A DNA stretch of 64,000 nt from Pseudokineococcus lusitanus (GCF_003751265.1 NZ_RJKN01000004.1:310001-374000); one strand, 5' to 3'; positions 16,457 through 25,028 are shown, counted from the stretch's first letter. A program made the numbers and translations. The notes: generated from the letters alone by a model not told the origin.

Positions 16457-16596
16457 CGAACAGGCGCCTGTTCGCGCCTACGAGGCCTCCCCGATGACGA
16501 ACAGGCGCCTGCTCGGGTTCACGGGGTGTCTGGGCGGCGAACAGGCGCCTACTCGCGCCCGGGAGAAGCCCCCGGCGACGAGCAGGCGCCTGCTCG
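16457..16596. repeat. Palindrome array A: four CGAACAGGCGCCTGTTCG-like units at 40-41 base period
   Basis: Four near-identical 18-base palindromes start at 16457, 16498, 16538 and 16579. The first is perfect: CGAACAGGCGCCTGTTCG. The others differ by one or two changes (CGAACAGGCGCCTGCTCG, CGAACAGGCGCCTACTCG, CGAGCAGGCGCCTGCTCG), and the fourth is again perfectly palindromic. Spacers of 22-23 bases are unrelated to one another. The array sits between the DinB gene start (16361) and the stop (16609) of a truncated GH36-like gene. The period is close to four helical turns. No coding capacity is supported here. Confidence 0.85.
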
Positions 16597-16608
16597 CGGT
16601 CCGGGCCG

Positions 16609-17706
16609 TCAGCCGTCCTCGCGCGAGGCGCGGGAGAGCCGGGCGCGCACGTCCTCCCACGAGGGGCCGTGGGCGGCGAGGAGGACCGGCGTCGTCCAGG
16701 TCGCGGCGCCGTCGGGGGGCGGGACGTCCTCGCCGCCGACGAGCAGGTGCGCCCCGCCCGGCAGGGCGACGGCGCGGACGAGGGGGTCGTCCGCCCGGCG
16801 CGCGGAGGAGCGGCGGGAGGCCGTCGACGCCGTCAGCGCCCACAGCTCCTCGGGCTCGCGGCGGGCCGTGGCGAGGACGACCGCGCCGAGCATCTCGCTG
16901 GGGCGCACCACCCCGTCCGGCGGGGGCAGCGGTGGCGTCCGCCGGGTCGAGGCGTGCCGGAGGCGACCACCGACGTCGAGGAGCTCCTGCTCGCCGGCGG
17001 GCGGCACGGGCAGCGCGAGGTGCAGGCCGCCGACGAGCACGGGCGCGTCGGCCGCCGTCGCGGCGAGCGCGCGGAGCCGCAGGACGCCGGTCGGCGACAG
17101 GTCGAGGACCACCTCCACCTCGAGCCCGCACGCCGGGTCCGCGGCCCGCGCCGTCAGCCGCTGGTGGTCGCCGCGGGTGACGCCGAGGGTCAGGCGGGTC
17201 CGCCGGAGCGTGGCGGGCGGCGCCGGCCGGGCCGGCGGCCGCGACGCCGGGACGGCCCTCGGCGGGGCGTCCCCCGGGACGTCGGCCGCCGCGACGTCGC
17301 CGTCCCGGCCGTCGCCCCGGACGGTCGCGGTCGGGGCGGGCGACGTGGTCGTCGGTGCCCCGGGGACGGCCGTCACGGCCACGAGGCCCGGTCCCGGCGT
17401 CCCGAACGGTGCCGGGGCGAGCAGCGGCGTCCCCAGCGGCACCGCCGCCGGCGCCCGCCGCGCCCCGGGACGGCCGCCCGCGCGTCGGGCGGGGGCCAGG
17501 GCCGCCGCGAGCGCGTCGACCTCGTCGACGGACAGCTCGCCGAGGTCCCCGCCCCAGTGCAGGACGCCGGGCAGACCGGTCCCCGCGGCGTCGAGGAGCA
17601 GGCTCGTGCCGCCGGCGCGCAGGTGGACGACCGAGGCGACGCCCCAGGGGTCGTCCACCTCGTCGTCGTCGGACGGCAGGTGCGCGCCGTCGGACGCTCC
17701 GGCCAC
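16609..17706 (-). CDS. GH36 N-terminal-domain-only protein (alpha-galactosidase remnant)
   Basis: A 365-residue protein that matches only the N-terminal beta-supersandwich domain of GH36 alpha-galactosidases. The segment LPGVLHWGGDLGEL (about residue 50) is the hallmark of that domain. The later strand ALPVPPAGEQELLDVGGR and the terminal WTTPVLLAAHGPSWEDVRARL correspond to its end. The (beta/alpha)8 catalytic barrel, about 350 residues that normally follow, is absent and the frame stops at 16609. A Pro/Ala/Thr-rich insertion is present near residues 100-165. The GTG at 17706 has a GGAGG six bases upstream. Either a decayed alpha-galactosidase or a free carbohydrate-binding domain. Confidence 0.72.
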   Translation of the reverse strand: MAGASDGAHLPSDDDEVDDPWGVASVVHLRAGGTSLLLDAAGTGLPGVLHWGGDLGELSVDEVDALAAALAPARRAGGRPGARRAPAAVPLGTPLLAPAPFGTPGPGLVAVTAVPGAPTTTSPAPTATVRGDGRDGDVAAADVPGDAPPRAVPASRPPARPAPPATLRRTRLTLGVTRGDHQRLTARAADPACGLEVEVVLDLSPTGVLRLRALAATAADAPVLVGGLHLALPVPPAGEQELLDVGGRLRHASTRRTPPLPPPDGVVRPSEMLGAVVLATARREPEELWALTASTASRRSSARRADDPLVRAVALPGGAHLLVGGEDVPPPDGAATWTTPVLLAAHGPSWEDVRARLSRASREDG

Positions 17707-17846
17707 TCCGCACCTCCTCGGGCGGGGGCCGCCGGCGTCGGCGCCGGCGGCAGGGCACCACTGTCGCCCCTCGCGCGCCCGTGCGCACCGACTCCGCCGA
17801 GGTCCGTCTCCGCCTCGCCCCTCGGACCCGCGTCCCGTCCACCTCT

Positions 17847-17910
17847 CGCGACGTGTGGCCATGAGGCGCCGGCGGGCCGCCTGCGGACGCCGTCATGGCC
17901 ACACGTCGCG
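17847..17910. repeat. Dispersed inverted repeat element, copy 1
   Basis: Perfect 18-base arms: CGCGACGTGTGGCCATGA (17847-17864) and its complement TCATGGCCACACGTCGCG (17893-17910), separated by 28 bases. A diverged copy lies at 57158-57221 with the same arm sequence and similar spacing. It sits in the 284-base gap between the divergent GH36-like gene and the serine hydrolase gene. The ATG at 17895 belongs to this arm and is not a start codon. Confidence 0.82.
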
Positions 17911-17990
17911 GTGAGGGGGCGCAACGGAGGAGGGCGGGACGGGGCGCGAGGACGGGCGGGCGGGCCGCCGCGAAGCACCACACTGGCGCC

Positions 17991-18866
17991 GTGCACCGTG
18001 CGCAGGCCGTCCTCGACCGCCTCGTCGACGCCGTCGCGGAGGACGGCTTCGGCGCCCTCGGCCTCCACGTCCGCACGGGCGACGCGACGGCGCAGCACCT
18101 CTGGGCCGAGGACGTCCGCCGCGACGTCCACTCCGTCGCCAAGGCCGTGTGCGTCCTCGCCGTCGGGATCGCCGCGGACGAAGGCCTCCTCGACGTCGAC
18201 GCCCCCGTCCTCGAGCACCTCCCCCACCCCCGGCCGGGCGACGGCGTCGCCGGCGTGACGACGCGGCACCTGCTCGCGATGACGAGCGGGATCGACCTGC
18301 CGTGGTCCCCGACGCTCCTCACGGACTGGCCCGACCTCGCCGCCGAGTACCTGGGCCGCCCCTCGCGCGGACGGGTCTTCCAGTACTCCAACGCCGGCAC
18401 CTACACGGCGGCGCGGGTGCTCGCGGCCGTCGTCGGCGACGTCCCCGCGTGGCTGGGGCCACGCCTCCTCGCGCCGCTGGGCGCTGAGGACGCGGTGTGG
18501 GACCGCTGCCCGCTCGGCTTCGTCGCGGCGGGCGAGGGCCTGCACCTGTCGCTGGGCGAGCTCGCGAGGCTCGGTCACCTCGTCCGCGACGAGGGCGCGT
18601 GGGAGGGCCGGCAGCTCGTCGACCCGCGGTGGGTCCGGGCGATGCACACGGGCTGGACGGAGCGCGACGCCGGGCCGGGCTACACGCGGTACGCGCTCGC
18701 CGGGTGGGGCGGCCCCGGCCGCGCGTGGCGGCTGCACGGCGCGTACGGGCAGATGCTGCTGCTCCTCGACGACGCCGTCGTCACCGTGACCGCCGACGAC
18801 CACGCCGGCGCGGACCGGATGGCCGTCCGCGTCGTCGAGGCGCTGGAGGCCACGGCCCCCCGGTGA
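17991..18866 (+). CDS. Serine hydrolase, beta-lactamase (class C-like) family
   Basis: A 291-residue cytoplasmic-looking hydrolase of the beta-lactamase/penicillin-binding superfamily, type EstB or D-aminopeptidase-like. The nucleophile motif SxxK is HSVAK with Ser48 and Lys51. The second motif YxN is at residues 132-134 (QYSN). A possible third motif, HG, is near RLHGAYGQM. No signal peptide is seen. The GTG at 17991 was chosen because the in-frame ATG at 17895 lies within the inverted repeat, and family members begin at this helix (VHRAQAVLDRLVDA). Substrate unknown; a peptide or ester is likely rather than an antibiotic. Confidence 0.83.
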   Translation: MHRAQAVLDRLVDAVAEDGFGALGLHVRTGDATAQHLWAEDVRRDVHSVAKAVCVLAVGIAADEGLLDVDAPVLEHLPHPRPGDGVAGVTTRHLLAMTSGIDLPWSPTLLTDWPDLAAEYLGRPSRGRVFQYSNAGTYTAARVLAAVVGDVPAWLGPRLLAPLGAEDAVWDRCPLGFVAAGEGLHLSLGELARLGHLVRDEGAWEGRQLVDPRWVRAMHTGWTERDAGPGYTRYALAGWGGPGRAWRLHGAYGQMLLLLDDAVVTVTADDHAGADRMAVRVVEALEATAPR

Positions 18867-18959
18867 GCCGCCCGGCGGACGGTGCCGGGCCGTCCCTGGA
18901 CGCCCGCCCCGGGCCGGGCCACGATCGGCGCGACGACGACGGCACGAGGAGGACCACCG

Positions 18960-19397
18960 GTGGGCGAGCAGCAGGGCGGCTTCAGCGACGACGAGCGGGC
19001 GGCGGTGGCGCAGCGCGCCGCGGAGCTGCGCTCCACCAAGGGCCTCAAGGGGGCGGCGCGCCTGGCGAAGGAGCTCGAGGCCTGCGCCGCGGCGGTGGAG
19101 GCGCTCGAGGGCGTCGACCGCGAGGTCGCCGCCCGGCTGCACGTCCTCGTCGCCGAGGAGGCCCCCCAGCTCGACCCCAAGACCTGGTACGGCTTCCCGT
19201 CGTACGCGCGCGACGGCGAGGTCGTCGTCTTCTACCAGCCGGCCTCGAAGTTCGGCACGCGCTACGGGACGGTCGGCTTCCAGCAGTCGGCCCGGCTGGA
19301 CGACGGGCCGATGTGGGCGACGTCCTTCGCCGTCCTCGAGGTGACCGACGAGGTCGAGGCGCGGCTGCGCGAGCTCGTGCGCCGGGCCGCCGGCTGA
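18960..19397 (+). CDS. DUF1801-like (YdhG/iron-chaperone fold) protein
   Basis: A 145-residue protein with the YdhG-like fold (DUF1801). The core is GPMWATSFAVLEVTDEVEARLREL, preceded by DPKTWYGFPSYARDGEVVVFYQPASKFG, the recognisable conserved stretch of this group. A helical N-terminal extension (about 60 residues, Lys- and Ala-rich) precedes it. The GTG start at 18960 is supported by GAGGAGG about seven bases upstream. It follows the serine hydrolase after 93 bases on the same strand and converges on the GH13 gene. Annotated in other genomes only by fold; function uncertain. Confidence 0.78.
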   Translation: MGEQQGGFSDDERAAVAQRAAELRSTKGLKGAARLAKELEACAAAVEALEGVDREVAARLHVLVAEEAPQLDPKTWYGFPSYARDGEVVVFYQPASKFGTRYGTVGFQQSARLDDGPMWATSFAVLEVTDEVEARLRELVRRAAG

Positions 19398-19417
19398 CCC
19401 GGCGGCCCGGAGACGGG

Positions 19418-21307
19418 TCAGCCCCCGAGCGGCTCCGCGCCCTCCGCGCGGCGCAGCACCCGCGCCTCCCACGGCGCGAGGACGGGGTCGGCGACGACGT
19501 CGGCCGGGTCCCGCTCCGGCGTCGAGCCGAGCACCAGCTCGACGGCCCAGCCGTCGGGGTCGGCGACGGCCTCCGGCAGGAGGTCGGTGAGGTCCACGGC
19601 CGAGCCCCCGACGTTGCAGACGACGAGCAGCTCGTCGACGGCCGGCGCCCCCTCGGCGTCCGTCCCCTCCAGCCGCCGCGCGAAGGCGTACACCCGCTCG
19701 TGCTCGGGCAGCAGCATCGTGAAGTCGCCGAGCGCGACGACGGGCCACGTGTGCCGCAGCGCGATGAGGCGGCGGTGGTGGGCGAGGACCGACGTCGGGT
19801 CGTCCGCCTGCGCCGCGACGTTCCAGCCGTCGGCGTGGTCGGGGTTGACGGCGAGCCACGGCTCCCCCGTCGTGAAGCCCGCCGACGGCGACGCGTCCCA
19901 CTGGACCGGGGTCCGCGCGTTGTCCCGGCTGGAGACGGCGACCCGGGGCAGGACCTCCGCCGGGTCCCCGCCGTGGGCGACCTCCTCGGCGAGGTGGTTG
20001 ACGCTCTCGATGTCGCGGAACTCGTCGGCGGAGGACCACGGGAAGTTCGCCATCCCGATCTCCTCGCCCTGGTAGACGTACGGCGTCCCCCGGTGCAGGT
20101 GCAGCAACGTCGCGAGGCACCGGGCCGACGCCGCACGGTGCTCCGGGGAGTCGTCGCCCCAGCGCGACACGATGCGCGGCTGGTCGTGGTTGTTCCAGTA
20201 CAGGCTGTTCCAGCCGCGCTCGGCAAGGCCGGCCTGCCAGCGGCCGAAGGACGCCTTGAGCCCGCGCAGGTCCAGCGGCACGGGGTGCCACTTGCTGCCG
20301 TCGTGGTCGAGGTCGACGTGCTCGAACTGGAAGACCATGTCGACCTCGCGGCTCGCCGGGTCGGTGAACCGCTGGGCGTCGGCCACGGTGACGCCCGGCA
20401 TCTCGCCCACCGTGAGGGTCTTCTCGGGCCGCCCGGCGAAGACCTCGGCGTGCATCTCCGCGAGGTACTCGTGGATGCGCGGGCCGCAGAGGTACTGCTC
20501 GCCGCCGCCGGCCAGCCCCGTGCGCGGGTCGGTGTCGCGGCCGTCGGCCAGCTGCCCGTCGGGGCCGACGTGCTTGCTGACCATGTTGATGACGTCCATG
20601 CGGAAGCCGTCGACCCCCCGGTCGAGCCACCACCGCATCATCTGGTGGACGGCCGCACGGACCTCGGGGTTCTCCCAGTTGAGGTCGGGCTGCTTCCGCG
20701 AGAAGAGGTGCAGGTAGTACTCGCCGCTCGCCTCGTCGAGCGTCCAGGCCGGCCCGGAGAAGTGCGAGCGCCAGTTGGTCGGCTCGGCGCCCGGTGCCCC
20801 GGCGGCCATGCCCTCGCGCGGACCGCGCCACCAGTACCAGTCGCGCCTGTCGCTCGTCGGCGAGCTCTTCGCGTCGACGAACCACGCGTGCTCGTCGCTC
20901 GTGTGGTTGACGACGAGGTCCATGACGAGCCGCATGCCGCGGGCGTGGAGGCCATCGGTGAGGGCGTCGAGGTCCTCGAGCGTGCCGAAGGCCGGGTGGA
21001 CGGCCTGGTAGTCGCTGATGTCGTAGCCGTTGTCGTCCTGCGGGGAGGCGTAGACGGGCGACAGCCAGACGACGTCGACGCCGAGGTCGGCGAGGTGGTC
21101 CAGGCGTGCGGTGATCCCGGGGATGTCGCCGATCCCGTCGCCGTCGGAGTCGGCGAAGGAGCGCGGGTACACCTGGTAGACGACGGCGTCGGCCCACCAC
21201 GGCACCGGCTCGCCGGGGCCGCCGGGCCCGGCGCCGTCCGGCGGGGTGACGACGCGGGGCGCGGGGCCGGTGGGCGGCGGGGTCTGCTCGGTCTCGGCGG
21301 ACGTCAT
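19418..21307 (-). CDS. GH13 alpha-glucosidase / oligo-1,6-glucosidase
   Basis: A 629-residue cytoplasmic glycoside hydrolase that cleaves alpha-glucosidic bonds of short oligosaccharides. The catalytic triad is complete: nucleophile Asp238 in GFRMDVIN, acid/base Glu302 in TVGEMPG, and Asp375 in YWNNHDQPR. Region I, DLVVNHTSDEHAWF, is at residues 130-143. Region QPDLNWENP near 206 is typical of the oligo-1,6-glucosidase subgroup. The ATG at 21307 gives a 33-residue leader of low complexity. It is downstream of the DHH phosphoesterase gene, with a strong terminator between. Sugar import and trehalose genes are found elsewhere in the window. Confidence 0.92.
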   Translation of the reverse strand: MTSAETEQTPPPTGPAPRVVTPPDGAGPGGPGEPVPWWADAVVYQVYPRSFADSDGDGIGDIPGITARLDHLADLGVDVVWLSPVYASPQDDNGYDISDYQAVHPAFGTLEDLDALTDGLHARGMRLVMDLVVNHTSDEHAWFVDAKSSPTSDRRDWYWWRGPREGMAAGAPGAEPTNWRSHFSGPAWTLDEASGEYYLHLFSRKQPDLNWENPEVRAAVHQMMRWWLDRGVDGFRMDVINMVSKHVGPDGQLADGRDTDPRTGLAGGGEQYLCGPRIHEYLAEMHAEVFAGRPEKTLTVGEMPGVTVADAQRFTDPASREVDMVFQFEHVDLDHDGSKWHPVPLDLRGLKASFGRWQAGLAERGWNSLYWNNHDQPRIVSRWGDDSPEHRAASARCLATLLHLHRGTPYVYQGEEIGMANFPWSSADEFRDIESVNHLAEEVAHGGDPAEVLPRVAVSSRDNARTPVQWDASPSAGFTTGEPWLAVNPDHADGWNVAAQADDPTSVLAHHRRLIALRHTWPVVALGDFTMLLPEHERVYAFARRLEGTDAEGAPAVDELLVVCNVGGSAVDLTDLLPEAVADPDGWAVELVLGSTPERDPADVVADPVLAPWEARVLRRAEGAEPLGG

Positions 21308-21338
21308 GGGCCGATCCTGGCGAGCGCGCGGGCCCGGC

Positions 21339-21384
21339 GCACGTCTCCGGGCCCGCCCGCGCGGGAGCGGGCCCGGAGACGTGC
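21339..21384. terminator. Terminator hairpin between DHH and GH13 genes
   Basis: Perfect 16-base arms (21339-21354 GCACGTCTCCGGGCCC and 21369-21384) with a 14-base loop that can itself pair. It follows the DHH gene stop at 21396 on the minus strand and precedes the GH13 start at 21307. It suggests the two genes are not one transcript. Confidence 0.72.
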
Positions 21385-21395
21385 CCGGGGACGGG

Positions 21396-22391
21396 TCAGA
21401 CGCCCGCGGGGACGCGGTCGCCGCGGACGGCGTCGACGACCTCGGCGAGGACGCGCTCGCTGTCCTCGTGCGGGACCTGGCAGGTGCCGGCGGCGCGGTG
21501 GCCCCCGCCGCCGTGGGCGAGGCAGACGGCGCCGACGTCGGCCGGCGACGTGCGGTCGACGATCGACTTGCCCACCGCGAGCACGGTGTTGAGGCGCGCA
21601 CGGCCCCAGATGACGTGGACCGAGACCCGCGCCTGCGGGAAGAGCGCGTAGACGACGAAGCGGTTGCCGGCGTGGATGACCTCCTCGTCGCGCAGGTCGA
21701 CGACGACGACGTCGCCGACGACGGTGGAGCAGCGGCGGAGCTGCTCGACGAAGAGGGCGGACTGGGCGCGGTAGAGCTCGACCCGCTCGGCGACGTCCGG
21801 GAGGCGGAGGATCTCCTCGACGTCGGCGTGCACGGCGCAGGCGTCGACGAGCTGCATCATCAGCCGGTAGTTCGAGACGCGGAACTCGCGGAAGCGGCCG
21901 AGGCCGGTGCGGCTGTCCATGAGGACGTTGAGCAGCGTCCAGCCCTGCGGGTCGAGGACCTCCTCGACGTCGTACGCGGCCGAGTCGGCGCGGTCGACGG
22001 CGTCCATGAGGTCCGCGGACACGAGCGGGAAGCGCTCGGCCCCGCCGAAGTGGTCGAAGACGACGCGGGCGGCCGAGGGCGCCGAGGCGTCGATGACGTG
22101 GTTGGCCCGCTCCTCGCCGCCGCCGCGGACCAGCTCCGACGCGTGGTGGTCGAAGACGAGGCGCGCGCGGGGGTCGTACGGGAGGTTCGTGAGGACGTCG
22201 CGGTCGGTGATCTCCACCGTGCCGTCCTGGACGTCCTTGGGGTGGACGAAGGTGATCTCCTCGACGAGGTCCAGATGACGCAGGAGCACCGCGCACACGA
22301 GGCCGTCGAAGTCGCTGCGGGTGACGAGGCGGAGGCCGCCGGTGGCCCCGCCCTCCCGCGTCGGGGTGGTCTGGGGGCTGGGCTGCGTCAC
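21396..22391 (-). CDS. DHH-family phosphoesterase (NrnA/exopolyphosphatase-like)
   Basis: A 331-residue metal-dependent phosphoesterase. The DHH domain starts with RSDFDGLVCAVLL, contains the metal-binding signature FDHHASE near residue 75, and has DRADSA near 145. The DHHA1 domain closes with the AHGGGGHRAAGTC motif (GGGH). This matches NrnA-type 3'-phosphoadenosine/oligoribonucleotide phosphatases and related exopolyphosphatases; which one cannot be said. The GTG at 22391 is chosen over the longer reading because of the upstream GGAGGAG. It is followed by a strong terminator and preceded by the ATP-grasp gene on the same strand after 154 bases. Confidence 0.85.
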   Translation of the reverse strand: MTQPSPQTTPTREGGATGGLRLVTRSDFDGLVCAVLLRHLDLVEEITFVHPKDVQDGTVEITDRDVLTNLPYDPRARLVFDHHASELVRGGGEERANHVIDASAPSAARVVFDHFGGAERFPLVSADLMDAVDRADSAAYDVEEVLDPQGWTLLNVLMDSRTGLGRFREFRVSNYRLMMQLVDACAVHADVEEILRLPDVAERVELYRAQSALFVEQLRRCSTVVGDVVVVDLRDEEVIHAGNRFVVYALFPQARVSVHVIWGRARLNTVLAVGKSIVDRTSPADVGAVCLAHGGGGHRAAGTCQVPHEDSERVLAEVVDAVRGDRVPAGV

Positions 22392-22545
22392 GGGATCGCG
22401 CTCCTCCGGTCGGCTGCGGCACCGCGCCGCAGACCTCCCTCGGGTCGGCCGTCGCGGCGAGGGACTGAGCCCCCGCCGCCGCCCGTGACCCGGTCGGCCG
22501 TACGCCCGGCCCCCGGCGGGGTGAGCCGGGGCCACCGGGCCGCCG

Positions 22546-23496
22546 TCAGGCCGCGGCGCTCCCCCGTCCCGCCTCCGCGGCGGCCAGCCGGCCGAGGTAG
22601 GCCGCGATGGCACGGGGCCCCGAGCGCGGGGCGACGGCCTCGACGTCGGGGTTGTAGTTCGTGTTCGTGTTGACGTCGTAGGTGACGACGCGCCCGTCGA
22701 CGGTCTCGATCGACTCGATGCCCGCGACGGTCGTGCCCGTCGCGGCGAGGAAGCGGCGGTAGGCGTCGAGCTGGGGCGGCTCGTAGCCCTCGCGGAGGCT
22801 GAACAGGGGCGCCTGGCCGGGCAGCGCGCAGGCGTCCGCCGGGCAGAGCTCGAAGCCCTGCGCCGTCGAGACGCGGACCGAGTAGACGTGCTCGCCGTCG
22901 ACGAGCTCCGTGCGCGTCACGACGGGCTCGGCGGCCACGAGCAGCTCCTGCAGCAGCCAGATGCCGTTGGCCGGCGCGTCGAGCTCGCCGCCGTCGACCG
23001 CCGCGCGCAGCTCCTCGACGTCGTCGAAGCGGCGGACGCCGAGGCCCTTGCCGCCCTGGTCGTGCTTGGTGATGAAGGGCCCGCCGCCCGCCGCGGCGAC
23101 GAAGCGCTCGGCGGCCGCGACGAGGCGGTGCTCGCCGACGACGGCGGTGGTGCGGGGGACGTCGACCCCGGCGGCCCGCAGCGCGGCGTGCTGGGCGACC
23201 TTGCTCATCTCCAGCTCCAGCACGGAGCGGCCGTTGACGACGGTGCGCCCGTGCCCCTCGAGCCACGACAGCACGGCGCGGGTCTGCTCCTTCGCGAGGA
23301 CGTGGCCCCGGGTGTGCGCCGACGCGCTCATCCGCGACCAGAAGACGCCCTCGGGCGGCTCGGCGTCGAGGTCGAGGCCCGCGTCGCCGGTGTCGCCCGT
23401 GAGCAGCCACTGCTCGACGGGGACGCCCTCCGCCGCGAACGCGGCCTCGAAGGGGGGCCACCACTCCGGGTTCTCGTGCAGCGCGTAGACGGTCAC
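22546..23496 (-). CDS. ATP-grasp (RimK-like) ligase
   Basis: A 316-residue ATP-dependent carboxylate-amine ligase of the ATP-grasp superfamily. The substrate-side domain precedes the nucleotide part, where MSKVAQHAALRAAGVDVPRT and GPFITKHDQGGKGLGVRRF (glycine-rich loop with a Lys) are conserved. The metal-binding end contains VVTYDVNTNTNYNP, the usual (D/N)xNxN motif. The GTG at 23496 overlaps the stop of the flavoprotein gene at 23493 by four bases, so both are coupled. The acceptor is unknown. The start VTVYALHENPEWWPP is conserved in unstudied actinobacterial homologues, as far as I recall. Confidence 0.85.
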   Translation of the reverse strand: MTVYALHENPEWWPPFEAAFAAEGVPVEQWLLTGDTGDAGLDLDAEPPEGVFWSRMSASAHTRGHVLAKEQTRAVLSWLEGHGRTVVNGRSVLELEMSKVAQHAALRAAGVDVPRTTAVVGEHRLVAAAERFVAAAGGGPFITKHDQGGKGLGVRRFDDVEELRAAVDGGELDAPANGIWLLQELLVAAEPVVTRTELVDGEHVYSVRVSTAQGFELCPADACALPGQAPLFSLREGYEPPQLDAYRRFLAATGTTVAGIESIETVDGRVVTYDVNTNTNYNPDVEAVAPRSGPRAIAAYLGRLAAAEAGRGSAAA

Positions 23497-24953
23497 CCCT
23501 GCGTGAGCGCCCCGGGGCCCCCGCTGCTTCCCGCCGGCGCGCCCCGGCCGGGACCGCCGGCGGCGGCGAGCATCTCGGCCACCTCGACGATCTTCACCCG
23601 GGGCCGCCCCGCCGCCGCCCCGGCCGCGAGCTCGGCGGCGTCGACCGCGCGCCAGCCGTCGAGGTCGACGACGTGCAGCCCGCCCTCGCGCAGCCGTGCG
23701 ACGAGGTCGAGCGGGTCGCCGGACGGGGCGGCCGCGGCCGGCTCGGCCGCCAGGTCGGCGAGGAGGCTCGCGACCGTCGCGCGCGCCTCCTTCCGGGTGT
23801 GCCCGATGAGGCCGACGGGTCCCGTGCGCAGCCACCCGGTGACGTAGAGGCCCGGCACCCGCTCGCCGTCGGCGGTGAGGACGCGCCCGCCGTCGTCGGG
23901 GACGACGCCGCGCGCCTCGTCGAACGGCGCGCCCGGCACGGGCCGGCTGCGGTACCCGACGGCGCGGTAGACGGCCTGGACGGGGAGGTCCTCGGTGACG
24001 CCCGCCGCCCCGACGTGCGCGCGGCGCGTCCGCAGGCCGGTGACGCGGCCGACGTCGCGGCCGAGCACCTCCACGGGCACGCGCGAGAAGTGCAGGTGCA
24101 CCCGCCGGGGCGCCCCGGTGACGCCGCGGGCGGCCAGCTCCTCGAGGGTGGCGACGACCTGGCGGGCCCGCCGGTCGTGCTCGAGGTGCTCCACGCCGTC
24201 CGGCGTCAGCACGAGGTCCGCCGGGTCGACGACGACGTCCACGCCCGGCACGGAGCCGAGCTCGCGCAGCTCGAGCGGCGAGAAGCGCGCGTGCTCGGGG
24301 CCGCGGCGGCCGACGACGTGGACGTCGGTCAGCGCCGACGCCGCGAGCCCCGCGTGGACGGCGACGGGCACCTCGGTGGCGAGGAGGTCCTCGGCGGGCC
24401 GCGCGAGGACCCGGGCGACGTCGAGGGCCACGTTGCCGACGCCGAGCACCGCGACCTCGCGGGCCGACAGGTCCCACGTGCGCGGGGCGTCGGGGTGCCC
24501 CTGGTACCAGGCGACGACCTCGCTCGCGCCCCACGAGCCGGGCAGGTCCGCCCCCGGCAGGTCGAGCGGCGCGTCCGTGCTGGCGCCGGTGGCGAGCACG
24601 ACGGCGTCGTAGGCGGCGCGCAGCTCGTCGAGCGAGACGTCGCGGCCCACCTCGACGCCCGCGACGAGGCGCACGCGGGGGTGGTCGAGGACCTCGACGA
24701 GGGTCGACGTCACGGCCTTCATGTCGGCGTGGTCGGGCGAGACCCCGTAGCGGACGAGGCCGAAGGGCACCGGCAGGCGCTCGAGGACGTCGACGCGGAC
24801 GTCCTCGCCCGCCGCCACGAGCGCACCTGCCGTGTGGACGCCCGCCGGGCCGCTGCCGACGACGGCCACGCGCAGCCGTCCGGGGCCTCGGTCGGCGGGG
24901 GGCGGGACCGAGGGGCCGCCCGCCGCGGCGGGAGGCGCGTCGTCGCGGCTCAC
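23493..24953 (-). CDS. Ferredoxin-NADP+ reductase, FprA/adrenodoxin reductase type
   Basis: A 486-residue FAD flavoprotein that transfers electrons between NADPH and ferredoxin. The FAD-binding motif GSGPAGVHTAGAL is near residue 33. The RYGVSPDHADMKAV segment and the NADP motif LGVGNVALDVARVL near residue 165 are classic for the adrenodoxin reductase-like FprA family. The C-terminus carries GLYVTGWLRTGPVGLIGHTRKEA, the FAD-closing motif. The GTG at 24953 is the first start after the divergent MFS gene. A short Ala/Pro tail follows the fold. Coupled to the ATP-grasp gene, which is unusual and noteworthy. Confidence 0.93.
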   Translation of the reverse strand: MSRDDAPPAAAGGPSVPPPADRGPGRLRVAVVGSGPAGVHTAGALVAAGEDVRVDVLERLPVPFGLVRYGVSPDHADMKAVTSTLVEVLDHPRVRLVAGVEVGRDVSLDELRAAYDAVVLATGASTDAPLDLPGADLPGSWGASEVVAWYQGHPDAPRTWDLSAREVAVLGVGNVALDVARVLARPAEDLLATEVPVAVHAGLAASALTDVHVVGRRGPEHARFSPLELRELGSVPGVDVVVDPADLVLTPDGVEHLEHDRRARQVVATLEELAARGVTGAPRRVHLHFSRVPVEVLGRDVGRVTGLRTRRAHVGAAGVTEDLPVQAVYRAVGYRSRPVPGAPFDEARGVVPDDGGRVLTADGERVPGLYVTGWLRTGPVGLIGHTRKEARATVASLLADLAAEPAAAAPSGDPLDLVARLREGGLHVVDLDGWRAVDAAELAAGAAAGRPRVKIVEVAEMLAAAGGPGRGAPAGSSGGPGALTQG

Positions 24954-25028
24954 CCGGTGATCGTGCCCCGCGCGGGGGCCGCCGCGCCAGGGGCACGGGT
25001 GGTCGCCGGCGGACCGTAGGGTCGCGCG

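Noticed and set aside
16457-16474. LexA/SOS box
   Set aside because: The arms CGAAC/GTTCG match the actinobacterial half-sites, but the gap is eight bases instead of four, and the four copies lie at a non-SOS locus.
16457-16596. CRISPR array
   Set aside because: Repeats are only 18 bases and spacers 22-23 bases, below the range of known arrays. Repeats vary, and no cas genes are in the window.
17895-17990. ATG at 17895 as start of the serine hydrolase
   Set aside because: The ATG is part of the inverted-repeat arm TCATGGCC and the next 30 residues are Arg/Gly-rich noise. Family alignment begins at the GTG at 17991.
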